The notes under the pieces: model-generated
Seen by the model: only the letters and a program-made list of their open reading frames with translations
What the model was told of the DNA's origin: nothing
Database searches by the model: none
DNA from: Aliiroseovarius sediminilitoris
GTDB lineage: Bacteria > Pseudomonadota > Alphaproteobacteria > Rhodobacterales > Rhodobacteraceae
Direction of reading: 5' to 3'
DNA length: 64,000 bases
Assembly (NCBI RefSeq): GCF_900109955.1
Contig: NZ_FOJB01000002.1
Coordinates: 124,001-188,000 of the forward strand
Program-made: the position numbers and the translations under genes
In this document: in pieces, positions 1 to 8,762 of the stretch
Layout: every line of letters begins with the position of its first letter
How positions within the stretch are numbered: the stretch's first letter is position 1

Positions 1-176
1 GCGGCAACCAGCGTGGTGTGGTCAGCCGAATTTAACGCGTTCTCGACAATATTCTTATCGGCAAACATTGCCGCGCCGCCCACCATCGGATTCTTTTGCG
101 AATGACTGTCTGCGAATGCCGTTGTTGCAACCAATACAAAGGCTGCTGCGGTGTTCAGGACATTAAGTTTGGTCAT
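1..176 (-). CDS. Secreted fasciclin (FAS1) domain protein, N-terminal part only
   Basis: The gene starts at the ATG at 176 and runs off the left edge, so only about 58 codons are visible. The start is set by an AAAGGAA ribosome-binding site six to eight bases upstream. Residues 1-22 form a signal peptide ending in TTAFA, followed by a short polar linker. The segment NIVENALNSADHTTLVA then matches the opening of a FAS1 domain, an extracellular adhesion-like fold. It lies downstream of, and in the same direction as, an ECF sigma factor and its anti-sigma factor; that arrangement recurs in Proteobacteria, where the fasciclin protein is often a regulon member. The 151-bp AT-rich gap before it may hold its own promoter, although I could not fix a -35/-10 pair. 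Confidence 0.7.
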   Translation of the reverse strand, partial: MTKLNVLNTAAAFVLVATTAFADSHSQKNPMVGGAAMFADKNIVENALNSADHTTLVA

Positions 177-327
177 GGTATCGTTCCTTTCAAAGTGAGC
201 CGAGCTTCTTACCCGGAGACATAAGGAACCACGAAAGACTGTCAGAAAAAGTTTCGGCTTTCTTAAAGAAATTTCTCAGAAAAATAAGTCCTGCATAAAT
301 TTCAACGCATTACGCACTCAATTATAT

Positions 328-1023
328 TTACAGCATCTGAATTGGACCTGCCGCCAGAACCGCGCCCGTGGGTTGTCCGGTGGGGGAGCCGCCCTTGGGC
401 TCATCACTGATCGCAAAGGTGGCCGCCGTCAGGCGCGCGCGCAATGCGTCAGGCAGAGTGATCCGGGCATCGTCCTCGTTCGGCACGATGCCAAGCGAGA
501 TCGGTGCTTCGGCTCCGTCGGGAATCAGCCACATCTCTAGATCGCGTCCGCTTGCCGGACCACCGGCGACCCGGCGCACGGTGAATTCCCCGCTGTCAGC
601 CGAGAATGCGGCCGTGACAATCAGGGACCGGTCCTCAGAGCTGATCTCGGCTGTATGGGTCGGGGCAAGCGTTTGCGGTTCCATGAACAGAGGCATCACC
701 GCCACAAGCGAAAGAGCCAACACAGCCGCCACTCCGCCGCCCAGAAGCCAGCCAAACGCGCCGCTCAGCGGTGACGGCTTCTTGACCTCCCCGAACAATC
801 GCTTATGAATCGCAGCCTTTACATGTGCGGGGGGCGCGACGCTGTCAAACTCGTCTGACAGGGCGTGAAACTGGTGATCCCAGTCGCGCACAAGCTCGCG
901 AAGCGCGGCATCATCCTGCATCCGGGCTTCGAACGCGCGGCGATCGTCAGCCGACAGCAAATGAAGGGCATATTCTGCCGCAAGGACATCATCGTCCCGA
1001 TCAAATGTGTCTGTCGTGCTCAT
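328..1023 (-). CDS. Anti-sigma factor, RskA family, membrane-bound
   Basis: A 231-residue protein that would hold the neighbouring ECF sigma factor at the membrane until a signal arrives. The N-terminal cytoplasmic part (residues about 8-60, with AAEYALHLLSADDRRAFEARM) resembles the zinc-free anti-sigma domain that begins with an L-x-x-E/D-rich helix pair. One transmembrane helix follows at about residues 90-115. The periplasmic C-terminal half resembles the RskA domain and contains the typical segment DLEMWLIPDG. The start at 1023 is chosen because the sigma factor stop and this ATG overlap as ATGA (1020-1023), which implies translational coupling; an ATG 12 bases upstream is less likely. 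The pair sits upstream of a fasciclin protein, as in SigK/RskA-type loci. Confidence 0.85.
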   Translation of the reverse strand: MSTTDTFDRDDDVLAAEYALHLLSADDRRAFEARMQDDAALRELVRDWDHQFHALSDEFDSVAPPAHVKAAIHKRLFGEVKKPSPLSGAFGWLLGGGVAAVLALSLVAVMPLFMEPQTLAPTHTAEISSEDRSLIVTAAFSADSGEFTVRRVAGGPASGRDLEMWLIPDGAEAPISLGIVPNEDDARITLPDALRARLTAATFAISDEPKGGSPTGQPTGAVLAAGPIQML

Positions 1024-1562
1024 CGCGTTAAACACTCTCTCAGTTTCAGCAAGCTGCGCCGCAGCCAGGTTCGCATCGTATTCACCGGCACCGCGTATCG
1101 CTTGGCCAGTTCGTCATATGTTTCGCCCAGTAAATAGGCACCGCGCACGGCGCCTGCCTTGGGATCATCCAATTCGTCCAGACAGGCATTGATCCGGTCC
1201 CGTTCCGACGAGGCAAGCGCCGCCTGTTCGGGTGTCGGACCTGCATCGGCGATGTCTTGCCGCGCCGCAATATCGTCGGTTGGGGCTTTGCGGGCGCGCA
1301 GCCGGTCGATCGCCTGATTGCGCGTCACCGTAATCAACCATGTCATCGGGCTGTAGCCGTTTGCCTTGAACCGCTGGGCGTTTTGCCAGACGCGCACAAA
1401 GGCATCTTGCAAGACCTCTTCAGCTTCAGCCCGATTATTCAAGACACGCAAACACACGCCAAAAAGTTTCGCTGATGTTGCGTCATATAGTGCTTCGAAG
1501 GCCGCACGATCTCCAAGGCCAGTCCTGACTATCCAGTCTTCCAGTTCGTTCAGGTCAGCCAT
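1020..1562 (-). CDS. ECF-family RNA polymerase sigma factor (SigK-like)
   Basis: A 180-residue group IV sigma factor. Region 2 occupies roughly residues 20-90 (for example RAEAEEVLQDAFVRVWQ, the core-binding helix). Region 4 occupies about residues 120-175 with the helix-turn-helix YDELAKRYAVPVNTMRTWLRR. Both regions are intact and no C-terminal extension is present. It is first in a three-gene unit with its anti-sigma factor and a fasciclin protein. By homology with SigK/RskA systems it probably drives its own operon and a small set of envelope or oxidative-stress genes, but the inducing signal cannot be read from the sequence. Confidence 0.88.
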   Translation of the reverse strand: MADLNELEDWIVRTGLGDRAAFEALYDATSAKLFGVCLRVLNNRAEAEEVLQDAFVRVWQNAQRFKANGYSPMTWLITVTRNQAIDRLRARKAPTDDIAARQDIADAGPTPEQAALASSERDRINACLDELDDPKAGAVRGAYLLGETYDELAKRYAVPVNTMRTWLRRSLLKLRECLTR

Positions 1563-1697
1563 GAATTTCCCGTATCCGCGTCAACAGACAGCAATGGCGG
1601 GCAAGATGCGCGCGCGCCGATCATGCGGCAATCAGTGTAGAAATACAAAGCCTTCATTGTGTTCCATGCGGATCAAATCGTCTGGACCAGCCGACGG

Positions 1698-2003
1698 TCA
1701 ACTGTCCAACGCCGCCAGCAGATCCCGCCGATTGTGCAGCACGCGCAGGATCGTCACGCCATCTGCACCGACCTGATAGACCACAAGATGCGCCCCGGTC
1801 GGAAAAATGCGCACAGGTGGCGTAAACTCAACCCGCAACCGCGATATTTCAGGTTGGTCAGCGATCAGTTCAAATCCAGTGATCAAGGTATCAAGATAGC
1901 GATCCGCCTGATCGGCTGACCAGGTTCGGGTGCCGTATCGCCATATGTCCGCAAGATCATTTTCCGCCGCCGGGGTCAGACGATAGGTCGCCCTAGTCGG
2001 CAT
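1698..2003 (-). CDS. ParE/RelE-type toxin of a type II toxin-antitoxin pair
   Basis: A 101-residue protein of the RelE/ParE superfamily. The start at 2003 (MPTRATYRLTPAAENDL) overlaps the antitoxin stop by 11 bases, as is usual for parDE pairs; a longer reading to 2120 only adds sequence antisense in character. The family pattern is visible: LTPAAENDLADIWRYG at the N-terminus, then VEFTPPVRIFPTGAHLVVYQV and a final VTILRVLHNRRD strand-helix motif. ParE toxins typically act on DNA gyrase, while RelE toxins cleave mRNA; the pairing with a ParD-like antitoxin favours ParE. Such pairs on a repABC replicon usually help post-segregational maintenance. Confidence 0.82.
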   Translation of the reverse strand: MPTRATYRLTPAAENDLADIWRYGTRTWSADQADRYLDTLITGFELIADQPEISRLRVEFTPPVRIFPTGAHLVVYQVGADGVTILRVLHNRRDLLAALDS

Positions 2004-2232
2004 CTTGTCGCATCCGGGTCTTGAACGCGCCTGCATCAAATGGGGTTGCCGGGCCAGAGGCAAGGGCTGCATCAACCGCAGCCTGCACCTCGGCAATGGC
2101 GGCGGCGCGTTCCTGATCACGCCGGATCAGATCGCGCACATAATCGCTGGAATTGGCAAACCGGCCGGATCGGGATTGTGATTCGACCCAGCTTTTCATC
2201 TGCTCTGGCAGAGATATATTCATCGTAGACAT
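1993..2232 (-). CDS. ParD-type antitoxin, ribbon-helix-helix family
   Basis: A 79-residue protein beginning MSTMNISLPEQMKSWVES. A strong GGAGG site lies eight to ten bases before the ATG at 2232, which fixes this start rather than the upstream one at 2262. The first 45 residues form a ribbon-helix-helix DNA-binding domain of the CopG/ParD kind, with SGRFANSSDYVRDLIRRD as the diagnostic helix. The tail, rich in Ala and acidic residues, would wrap the toxin. It is first in the pair and overlaps the toxin gene. By family it would repress its own promoter, which must lie within 2233-2321, just downstream of nadC. Confidence 0.83.
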   Translation of the reverse strand: MSTMNISLPEQMKSWVESQSRSGRFANSSDYVRDLIRRDQERAAAIAEVQAAVDAALASGPATPFDAGAFKTRMRQDAD

Positions 2233-2321
2233 GGTTGGCCTCCTGTCCGGAATATATGGCAAACTTTGCCATTATTCAAGATACCGGACTCATGGACGCC
2301 ACTCCGACGTGTCGCAGAACC

Positions 2322-3170
2322 TCAGAAATCCAGTCCAAGGTCCACCGTGCGCGCCGAATGGGTCAGCGCGCCGGACGAGATGTAATCGACTCCGGTCGCC
2401 GCGACCGAGGCGACACGATCAAGCGTCACGTTCCCGCTGGCTTCGGTTTTCACGGCACCGTCCACCATCGCCACGGCCTTGCACAACGCGTCGTTATCCA
2501 TGTTGTCCAGCAATACGACCGAAGCACCGCCAACCTCAAGCACCTCGGCCAGTTGGTCCAGCCGGTCCACTTCGATCTCGACCGCCATCATGTGGCTGGC
2601 ATGGGCTTTCGTGGCCTCAAGCACCTGACGCACCCCGCCGGCGGCAGCGATGTGGTTGTCCTTGATCAGGATAGCATCCGACAGGGAATAGCGGTGGTTG
2701 AACCCGCCACCATGCAGCACCGCCAGCTTTTCCACCAGCCGCAGCCCCGGCGTGGTCTTGCGGGTGCAGGTCATGCGGGCATGGGTGCCTTTCGTTTCGG
2801 CCACGAATCCGGCCGTCTTGGTGGCAATCCCCGTCAGGCGTCCCGCGAAGTTCAGCGCCACACGTTCGCCTGACAGGATCGACGCCGCTGATCCCTTGAT
2901 GGTCATCAGCGTGTCACCCTTTCTGCACGGCTGACCGTCCGAGATATGAGTGATGACCTCAAGCGTCGGGTCCACCAGCCGAAAAGCTATCGTGGCCACC
3001 TGCATCCCAGACACCACCGCATCTTCGCGCGCATTCAGCCGGGCGTCATAGGTGGTGCCCGCCGGGATAACGGCGCGGGTGGTGACATCGCCATAGCTGC
3101 CCAGATCTTCCATCAGCGCATTGCGGATCATCGGTTCCAGAACCAGATCGGGGACGGAAGCAAAGCTCAT
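2322..3170 (-). CDS. nadC: Nicotinate-nucleotide diphosphorylase (quinolinate phosphoribosyltransferase)
   Basis: A 282-residue cytoplasmic enzyme that converts quinolinate and PRPP to nicotinate mononucleotide, CO2 and diphosphate, the third step of de novo NAD synthesis. Length is normal for the family. Recognisable segments are the N-terminal EDLGSYGDVTTRAVIP, the central TRKTTPGLRLVEKLAV with the arginines and lysine that bind quinolinate, the HRYSLSDAILIKDNH segment, and the C-terminal GVDYISSGALTHSA. The ATG at 3170 overlaps the nadB stop as ATGA, so it is translationally coupled and last of the nadA-nadB-nadC unit. Confidence 0.96.
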   Translation of the reverse strand: MSFASVPDLVLEPMIRNALMEDLGSYGDVTTRAVIPAGTTYDARLNAREDAVVSGMQVATIAFRLVDPTLEVITHISDGQPCRKGDTLMTIKGSAASILSGERVALNFAGRLTGIATKTAGFVAETKGTHARMTCTRKTTPGLRLVEKLAVLHGGGFNHRYSLSDAILIKDNHIAAAGGVRQVLEATKAHASHMMAVEIEVDRLDQLAEVLEVGGASVVLLDNMDNDALCKAVAMVDGAVKTEASGNVTLDRVASVAATGVDYISSGALTHSARTVDLGLDF

Positions 3171-4735
3171 GACAACTCCTTCACGGCCTGCGCGCGCACG
3201 GCAAGCGCGTCGGCCAGATACAGTTCGGACCGCTGGCCCGGCCCAACGGCGGTTTCAGGGAAATCGGACCGTTCATGCGCGCCGCGGCTTTCTTCACGAG
3301 CCAAAGCCCCCGCTGCGATCAGCGTCGCAGTGGCGCACATGTTCAGAAAGGACGGACTGTCGCCATGGGCCGCTTCCAGCCCTGCGATGGTGGCAAGCGC
3401 GCGGGTCAGCCCGTCCCGGTCGCGCACCACGCCGACATGCTGCGTCATGGTCTGACGCAGGGCCTGGACCGCCTCGGGTGCGGGCGGGGTGCCGCCGTCG
3501 GGAAAGGTGATGTCCAGCGGCGCGGCGTTGGTCACGTCCGTCAGGGTCTGCGCGATCCCTTCAGCACAGATGCGGGCATAGACCAGCGCCTCCAACAGCC
3601 CGTTCGAGGCCAGCCGGTTGGCCCCATGCAGCCCGGTCGAGGAGGCTTCGCCGCAGACCCAAAGCCCCTTGAGTGTGGCGCATCCCTGCGTGTCAGTTGC
3701 GATGCCGCCCATGTGGTAATGTGCGGCGGGGGCCACTGGGATCGGCTCCTTGGCCGGGTCGATCCCGTTGCGGGCGCAATATTCCGCAACGGCCGGGAAT
3801 TGCGTCTTGATCGCCTCGCCCAACACCGCGCGGGTGTCCAGCATCGGGCGGTTTCCGGCTTGCACTTCGGCATAGATCGCACGCGCGACAACATCGCGCG
3901 GGGCCAGTTCGGCATCCGGGTGGATCGCTTGCATGAACCGCTCACCACGCTTGTTGATCAAGGCCGCACCTTCCCCGCGCAGGGCTTCGGTCGCCAGTGG
4001 GGCCGGGTCTTCGCCCACGTCCATCGCGGTGGGGTGGAACTGCACGAACTCGGCATCTGCAATCAACGCACCCGCCCGCGCGGCCATGCCGATCACCTGG
4101 CCGCGAATGCGTGGGGGGTTTGTCGTCAAAGCATACAGCCCGCCCGAGCCACCCCCTGCAAGCAGCACCGCCGACCCGCGTAGCAGAACCGGACCCGACC
4201 GGCCACCATCGGCCTCTTGCAGGACCACGCCGGTCACGCGTCCGTCCGTCACCTCAAGATCGCGCGCCATGGTGCCTTCCAGCGCCTGAATCGAGGGCGT
4301 GTCGCGCACCTGCGCGATCAGGGCGGCCATGATCTCGGCCCCAGCCTGATCGCCCTTCACCCGCACCACCCGCGCGAAACTGTGTGCCGCCTCACGTGAC
4401 AGGACATAGCCGCCATCGCTGGTCCGGTCGAAGGGCGTTCCCATCGTGGTCAGATCAAGGATGTAGTCGCGCGCTTCCCGCGTCACCATATCGGCAACTG
4501 TTGTGTTCACTGTCCCTGCCCCGGCCTTCACCGTATCGGCGGCATGGCTTTCCGGGCTGTCGGCCATGTCCATCGCCGCGGCAACCCCGCCCTGCGCCCA
4601 GGCCGAACTGGCCCCTTCACCCAACACCTCGGGCGAGATCATCACGACCGGGAGCGGTGCCAGTTTCAATGCCGCATAAAGCGCGCCCAGACCGGCCCCG
4701 ACGATGATGACACGATCCGTTTCAACGACCTGCAT
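3167..4735 (-). CDS. nadB: L-aspartate oxidase
   Basis: A 522-residue FAD enzyme that oxidises L-aspartate to iminoaspartate, which NadA then condenses with dihydroxyacetone phosphate. The dinucleotide-binding motif VGAGLGALYAALKLA is at residues about 12-26. The succinate dehydrogenase/fumarate reductase-like active-site segments follow: FVQFHPTAM, EALRGEGAALIN, and HYHMGGIATD with GLWVCGEASSTGLHGANRL near residues 335-375. The C-terminal helical domain carries the usual arginine-rich end. It sits six bases after the nadA stop and overlaps nadC. Length and motifs are complete, and nothing suggests decay despite the plasmid-like context. Confidence 0.96.
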   Translation of the reverse strand: MQVVETDRVIIVGAGLGALYAALKLAPLPVVMISPEVLGEGASSAWAQGGVAAAMDMADSPESHAADTVKAGAGTVNTTVADMVTREARDYILDLTTMGTPFDRTSDGGYVLSREAAHSFARVVRVKGDQAGAEIMAALIAQVRDTPSIQALEGTMARDLEVTDGRVTGVVLQEADGGRSGPVLLRGSAVLLAGGGSGGLYALTTNPPRIRGQVIGMAARAGALIADAEFVQFHPTAMDVGEDPAPLATEALRGEGAALINKRGERFMQAIHPDAELAPRDVVARAIYAEVQAGNRPMLDTRAVLGEAIKTQFPAVAEYCARNGIDPAKEPIPVAPAAHYHMGGIATDTQGCATLKGLWVCGEASSTGLHGANRLASNGLLEALVYARICAEGIAQTLTDVTNAAPLDITFPDGGTPPAPEAVQALRQTMTQHVGVVRDRDGLTRALATIAGLEAAHGDSPSFLNMCATATLIAAGALAREESRGAHERSDFPETAVGPGQRSELYLADALAVRAQAVKELS

Positions 4736-4741
4736 GACCCG

Positions 4742-5791
4742 TCAAAGACCCAGCTTGCGCGACAGGTCGATCATCGCTTGAACGGAGTGACGAGCCTTTT
4801 CCGCGACGTCGGCATCCACCTCGACCTGTCCGTCCATCGTGTGCAGAACATACAGGATCTTCTCAAGCGTGATCTTCTTCATGTAGGGGCACATGTTGCA
4901 GGGGCCGACAAACTCGACCTCGGGCAGTTCATCCGCAATGTTGGACGCCATCGAACATTCAGTGATCAGCATCGCTTTTTCGGGTCTCGTGTCGGTCACG
5001 TATTTCAGGATACCACTGGTCGAGCCGGAAAAATCCGCCTCGGCCACCACGTCGGGCGTGCATTCGGGATGCGCGATCAGCTTGGTGCCCGGGTTCCATT
5101 CGCGGAAATCGCGCAAATCCTGCGCGGTGTATTGTTCATGCACGATGCACGAGCCAGGCCAGTAAACCACATCTTTGTGGCTCTCATTGGCCACGTTCTG
5201 CGCCAGATATTGGTCGGGCGTCATGATCACCGTGTCCGCATCCATCGCATTCACGATCTGAACAGCATTCGAGGACGTGCAACAGATGTCCGACGCCGCT
5301 TTCACCTCGGCGGTTGTGTTCACATAGGACACAACTGGCGCACCGGGATATTTGGCGCGCATCTCGTCGATTCCGCCCGCGGTGATGCTTTCAGCCAATG
5401 AGCATCCGGCTTCCATATCAGGCATCAGCACGATCTTGTCAGGGCTGAGTATTTTCGACGTCTCGGCCATGAAATGCACGCCCGCCTGAACGATCACATC
5501 CGCCTCGACTTCGCTGGCCTTCATCGCCAGTTGCAGACTGTCGCCCACAAAATCCGACACGCCGTGAAAAATCTCGGGCGTCATGTAGTTGTGGCCCAGG
5601 ATCACCGCGTTCCGTTCTTTCTTCAGGGCGTTAATCGCCTTGATGTATGGCGCATGGATCGCAAAATCCGGCGGCGTCACCACCCGATCCATGCGGGCAT
5701 AGATGTCCTGCATCTCGTTGGCCAGCTCGACCGAGGGCGCAAGGTCATAATGTTCGGACAGAACTGTGCGAACGTTCGAAAGATCCAACAA
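4742..5791 (-). CDS. nadA: Quinolinate synthase
   Basis: An iron-sulfur enzyme of about 349 residues that condenses iminoaspartate with dihydroxyacetone phosphate to give quinolinate. The three [4Fe-4S] cysteines expected of the family are visible in AGCSLAES, GSCIVHEQY and CNMCPYM. Substrate-site segments VILGHNYMTPEI and DICCTSSNAV are also present. The open frame can extend to a TTG at 5806, but those first codons themselves contain a GGAGG ribosome-binding site that is eight bases ahead of a TTG at 5791, so I prefer 5791; this start is uncertain. It is the first gene of nadABC and is followed after six bases by nadB. Confidence 0.93.
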   Translation of the reverse strand: MLDLSNVRTVLSEHYDLAPSVELANEMQDIYARMDRVVTPPDFAIHAPYIKAINALKKERNAVILGHNYMTPEIFHGVSDFVGDSLQLAMKASEVEADVIVQAGVHFMAETSKILSPDKIVLMPDMEAGCSLAESITAGGIDEMRAKYPGAPVVSYVNTTAEVKAASDICCTSSNAVQIVNAMDADTVIMTPDQYLAQNVANESHKDVVYWPGSCIVHEQYTAQDLRDFREWNPGTKLIAHPECTPDVVAEADFSGSTSGILKYVTDTRPEKAMLITECSMASNIADELPEVEFVGPCNMCPYMKKITLEKILYVLHTMDGQVEVDADVAEKARHSVQAMIDLSRKLGL

Positions 5792-5880
5792 CGGGCAGGC
5801 CTCCAATTAATTGGCTAAGTGGCTAACACACAGGGCTTGGTACGAAAAGCCACATCAAGGGTTCGGGCCATTGTTGGGCG

Positions 5881-6504
5881 CTAAACTGCATCTGCTTTGG
5901 TCAGCACCAGAAACGTCATCATACCAAGCGGCGGCAACGTCTTATGTTGCTCGACCTCCAGCTTGCGTTCCTGCAAAACGGTTTCGATATGGAAATCGGA
6001 ATGCCACCCGATTGTGTTGGCAAACGGTGCGGAAAGACGTTCCAAAAGCGCTAATATGCCTTGGGTGCGCATGAAATGGTTGGTGATGACCACCCTTCCA
6101 CCGGGCTTCAAAACACGCGCAATCTCGGACATGACGCGTTCCGGTTCGGGCACGACAGACAGCACATGCATTGCGGCAATGGTATCGAAATTGTCATCAG
6201 GGAAGTCCAGCACACGGGCATCCATCTGCCTTAGCGCCACCACGTGCTTCAGTTTCAGCGCGCGTACCTTCGCTTGCGCTTTGGAAAGCATCTGCGCGCT
6301 GAAATCAACACCTGTCACCTTCAGTCCGGGATCATAATGTTCCAACGACAGCCCCGTGCCCACGCCAACCTCCAATACCGAGCCAGCCCGGCTGTTGATG
6401 TAATCAACCGCTCGTCGTCTGCCGGAATGGGTCACAGCTCCGAATGTCCTGTCATAAATCGGTGCCCAACGGGCGTAAGAGGTTTTAACGGCTTCGATAT
6501 CCAA
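5881..6504 (-). CDS. pmtA: Phosphatidylethanolamine N-methyltransferase, Rhodobacter PmtA type
   Basis: A class I SAM methyltransferase of about 207 residues. Motif I is VLEVGVGTGLSLEHY, followed by VTGVDFSAQML and the motif II/III region ARVLKPGGRVVITNH. The N-terminal YARWAPIYDRTFG matches the Rhodobacter/Sinorhizobium PmtA group, which methylates phosphatidylethanolamine three times to phosphatidylcholine at the inner membrane. The neighbouring psd and pssA genes make exactly this substrate, which strongly supports the call. No ATG start exists: a TTG at 6504 directly after the pssA stop has a GAGG site, while a TTG at 6543 inside pssA is an alternative. A generic methyltransferase or UbiE homologue is the alternative reading. 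Confidence 0.8.
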   Translation of the reverse strand: MDIEAVKTSYARWAPIYDRTFGAVTHSGRRRAVDYINSRAGSVLEVGVGTGLSLEHYDPGLKVTGVDFSAQMLSKAQAKVRALKLKHVVALRQMDARVLDFPDDNFDTIAAMHVLSVVPEPERVMSEIARVLKPGGRVVITNHFMRTQGILALLERLSAPFANTIGWHSDFHIETVLQERKLEVEQHKTLPPLGMMTFLVLTKADAV

Positions 6505-6505
6505 T

Positions 6506-7270
6506 TCAGCCTCGCTTTCCGTGGTTCGTCCGACGATTGGCAATTCCGCACCAGATAATCATCGCGATATAGCCGATGCCAAGCATCACCAATGTGATCC
6601 ATGCGTAGGTCAGCGCCGCTGCGCCGACGACCGCGAATCCGACCAGAAAGAATTTAACGTTCTCACGCGACACGCGGTTGGTCTTGAACGACCAGATCGG
6701 CGTCCGGCTGATCATCAACAGCCCGATGGCAACCATATATGCGCTAATGGCCAGGTCAGGTGGCATCGGGACGCCGTCGAACGCAAAGGATGCCGACATC
6801 GGTAACAACACCAACAACGCCCCCGCCGGTGATGGAACGCCGGCAAAGAACGCGTTGGGTGTGTTCTGCCCGTTCTCATTCTTCGCATCGTTACTGACAT
6901 TGAACCGCGCCAGGCGCAGCACGCAGCAAACGGTATAAACCAGAACCGAAATCCAGGCCAGGTTGCGCGAATCCTGCAACGCCCAATAGTATATGACCAA
7001 TGGTGGGGCGACGCCGAAATTCACAAAATCTGCGAGGGAGTCCAACTCGGCGCCCATCTTGCTGCCGCTCTTCATCAAGCGGGCAATGCGCCCATCCAAC
7101 CCGTCCAGAACACAGGCCACCAATATGAGCTGAACCGCCAACCTGAAATCGCCTTGCACACCGAAACGGATCGCCGTCATGCCCGCACAAAGGCCCGCTA
7201 TGGTCAGCATGTTCGGGATCAGCTGGATCAGCGCAAATTCAGACGCGGGCTTATCAGCCGATCTGGTCAC
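6506..7270 (-). CDS. pssA: CDP-diacylglycerol-serine O-phosphatidyltransferase
   Basis: A 254-residue integral membrane enzyme that joins CDP-diacylglycerol and L-serine to phosphatidylserine. The CDP-alcohol phosphotransferase signature D-G-x2-A-R-x8-G-x3-D-x3-D is clear in [10 protein letters not shown] followed by [14 protein letters not shown] (residues about 55-85). Several hydrophobic helices follow. The N-terminus ([18 protein letters not shown]) is the typical membrane-entry segment. The start is a GTG at 7270 overlapping the psd stop as GTGA. The order psd-pssA-pmtA puts the second gene's product first in the pathway. Confidence 0.93.
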   Translation of the reverse strand: MTRSADKPASEFALIQLIPNMLTIAGLCAGMTAIRFGVQGDFRLAVQLILVACVLDGLDGRIARLMKSGSKMGAELDSLADFVNFGVAPPLVIYYWALQDSRNLAWISVLVYTVCCVLRLARFNVSNDAKNENGQNTPNAFFAGVPSPAGALLVLLPMSASFAFDGVPMPPDLAISAYMVAIGLLMISRTPIWSFKTNRVSRENVKFFLVGFAVVGAAALTYAWITLVMLGIGYIAMIIWCGIANRRTNHGKRG

Positions 7271-7980
7271 GATGCGCTCACCTGTTCAACGACCGGGCCG
7301 TTTTCCGAGTTTCCCTCCGTATTTGGCATCTCGGCAATCACGGTTTCACCTGCAATCATCGTCTGGCCGATGCTGACCAGAGGCGTCACTCCAACTGGCA
7401 GATACACATCCAGCCGAGACCCAAAGCGAATGAGCCCGAAGCGTTCACCCGTTTTCATCTGCGCGCCGGGTTTCACGAAACAGACAATGCGGCGCGCCAC
7501 CAGCCCGGCGATCTGAACCACGGCCAGATCCTGCCCATCCGGCATTCGAATGCACAGGCTGTTACGTTCGTTATCCTTGCTCGCCTTGTCCAGCGACGCA
7601 TTGAAGAACTTGCCGGGCCGATAGGCGACGGCGATGATCTCGCCGGCGATCGGCGTGCGGTTCACATGGCAATTGAAGACGTTCATGAACACACTGACAC
7701 GGGTCAGCGGCGTATCGGCCATACCCAGCTCTTCCGGTGGAACAGCGGGTTCGATCAGTGACACAACCCCGTCCGCCGGGCTGACAATCAGCCCCGGTCG
7801 CGTTGGCGTCACCCGCTTGGGGTCACGGAAAAAATAATAGCACCAGACGGTCAGACCGACACCAATCCAACCCAAAACCGATGAAATCAGGAACAAAAGG
7901 GCGGTCACACCCGCAAAAACGGCTACAAACCTGATGCCTTCAGGGTGCATCGGTTTGATGAACGTACGCATCATTTGCAT
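7267..7980 (-). CDS. psd: Phosphatidylserine decarboxylase, short alphaproteobacterial type
   Basis: A 237-residue proenzyme that decarboxylates phosphatidylserine to phosphatidylethanolamine using a self-made pyruvoyl group. The autocleavage site is the Gly-Ser in [13 protein letters not shown] near residue 200, the form found in the short archaeal-type Psd enzymes. Two hydrophobic segments near the N-terminus (residues about 18-50) anchor it in the inner membrane; they are followed by [15 protein letters not shown] and the substrate-site segment [14 protein letters not shown]. An AAGGAA site lies eight bases before the ATG at 7980. It is the promoter-proximal gene of the phospholipid unit. 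Confidence 0.93.
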   Translation of the reverse strand: MQMMRTFIKPMHPEGIRFVAVFAGVTALLFLISSVLGWIGVGLTVWCYYFFRDPKRVTPTRPGLIVSPADGVVSLIEPAVPPEELGMADTPLTRVSVFMNVFNCHVNRTPIAGEIIAVAYRPGKFFNASLDKASKDNERNSLCIRMPDGQDLAVVQIAGLVARRIVCFVKPGAQMKTGERFGLIRFGSRLDVYLPVGVTPLVSIGQTMIAGETVIAEMPNTEGNSENGPVVEQVSAS

Positions 7981-8135
7981 TGAGGTTTTCCTTGGGGCAA
8001 TTCACACCACTCTCATAAGGCGGTTGGGTTCAAGTGCAAGAAAATTCCTGATGGCGGGAGCCGTCCAGCACCACAATGCGTGGGGAACAGCTTTGTCAGC
8101 CTGTCATGCGTGGTGCATGAATATCCTATTGACGA

Positions 8136-8762
8136 TCACTCCCCAAGCCAACCCGGTGAACCCTGGTTCACTCCCGCATCCTCCATCTGTTCGCGGTCCG
8201 GCAAGTCGCGCAGGCTTTTCAGGTCGAAGGCAACAAGGAAATGGTCGGTGGTGACGAACGTATAGGGTGCACCACGGCGGGGCGCGCGGGGGCCGGTGGC
8301 GATCAGGGTGCGGGCGTGCAGCCGCCCGATCAGGTCGCGGCTGATTTCCTTACCGAAGATGTCTTTCAGCCCGTCCCGCGTGATCGGTTGGTGATAGGCG
8401 ATGGCGGCCAGAACCGCGATATCGAATGGGTTCAGGTCCAGAAGCTGATCGTCCACATCTGCCGCCGTGCGGATCGCGGGCGCATAGGCCGGACGAGTGC
8501 GCAGCATCCAGCCCTCTCGCAGCTTGGCAACTTCAAAGGACCGCCCTGCCAGATCGGTGGCAAGGTCGTCGATCAAAAGGTCCACCGATGCCCCCTGCCC
8601 CACCACCTTCGCCAGATCCTCGCGCGCGACCGGGGTTCGACTTGCAAACAACACAGCCTCGATCCGGCGCATCCATTCCCGCCAGCGCAGCTCTGGCGGT
8701 AGATCAGGCAGTTCGCGGTCCAGTTCCGGCTCGGATGGGTTTTCGGCCACATTCATGGTCAC
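8136..8762 (-). CDS. ScpB-family winged-helix protein (SMC partner), short form
   Basis: A 208-residue protein resembling ScpB, the tandem winged-helix subunit that binds the ScpA kleisin in SMC condensin. The first winged helix begins with RRIEAVLFASRTPVAREDLA (residues about 31-50). The second carries LDLNPFDIAVLAAIAYHQPITRDGL, close to the ScpB signature, and ends in a loop with TFVTTDHFLVAF. Its start overlaps the stop of the DUF1403 gene as ATGA (8759-8762), so the two are co-translated. No ScpA or SMC gene lies in the window. Because chromosomal scpAB is normally separate, this copy may be a replicon-specific paralogue; that is inference. Confidence 0.75.
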   Translation of the reverse strand: MTMNVAENPSEPELDRELPDLPPELRWREWMRRIEAVLFASRTPVAREDLAKVVGQGASVDLLIDDLATDLAGRSFEVAKLREGWMLRTRPAYAPAIRTAADVDDQLLDLNPFDIAVLAAIAYHQPITRDGLKDIFGKEISRDLIGRLHARTLIATGPRAPRRGAPYTFVTTDHFLVAFDLKSLRDLPDREQMEDAGVNQGSPGWLGE

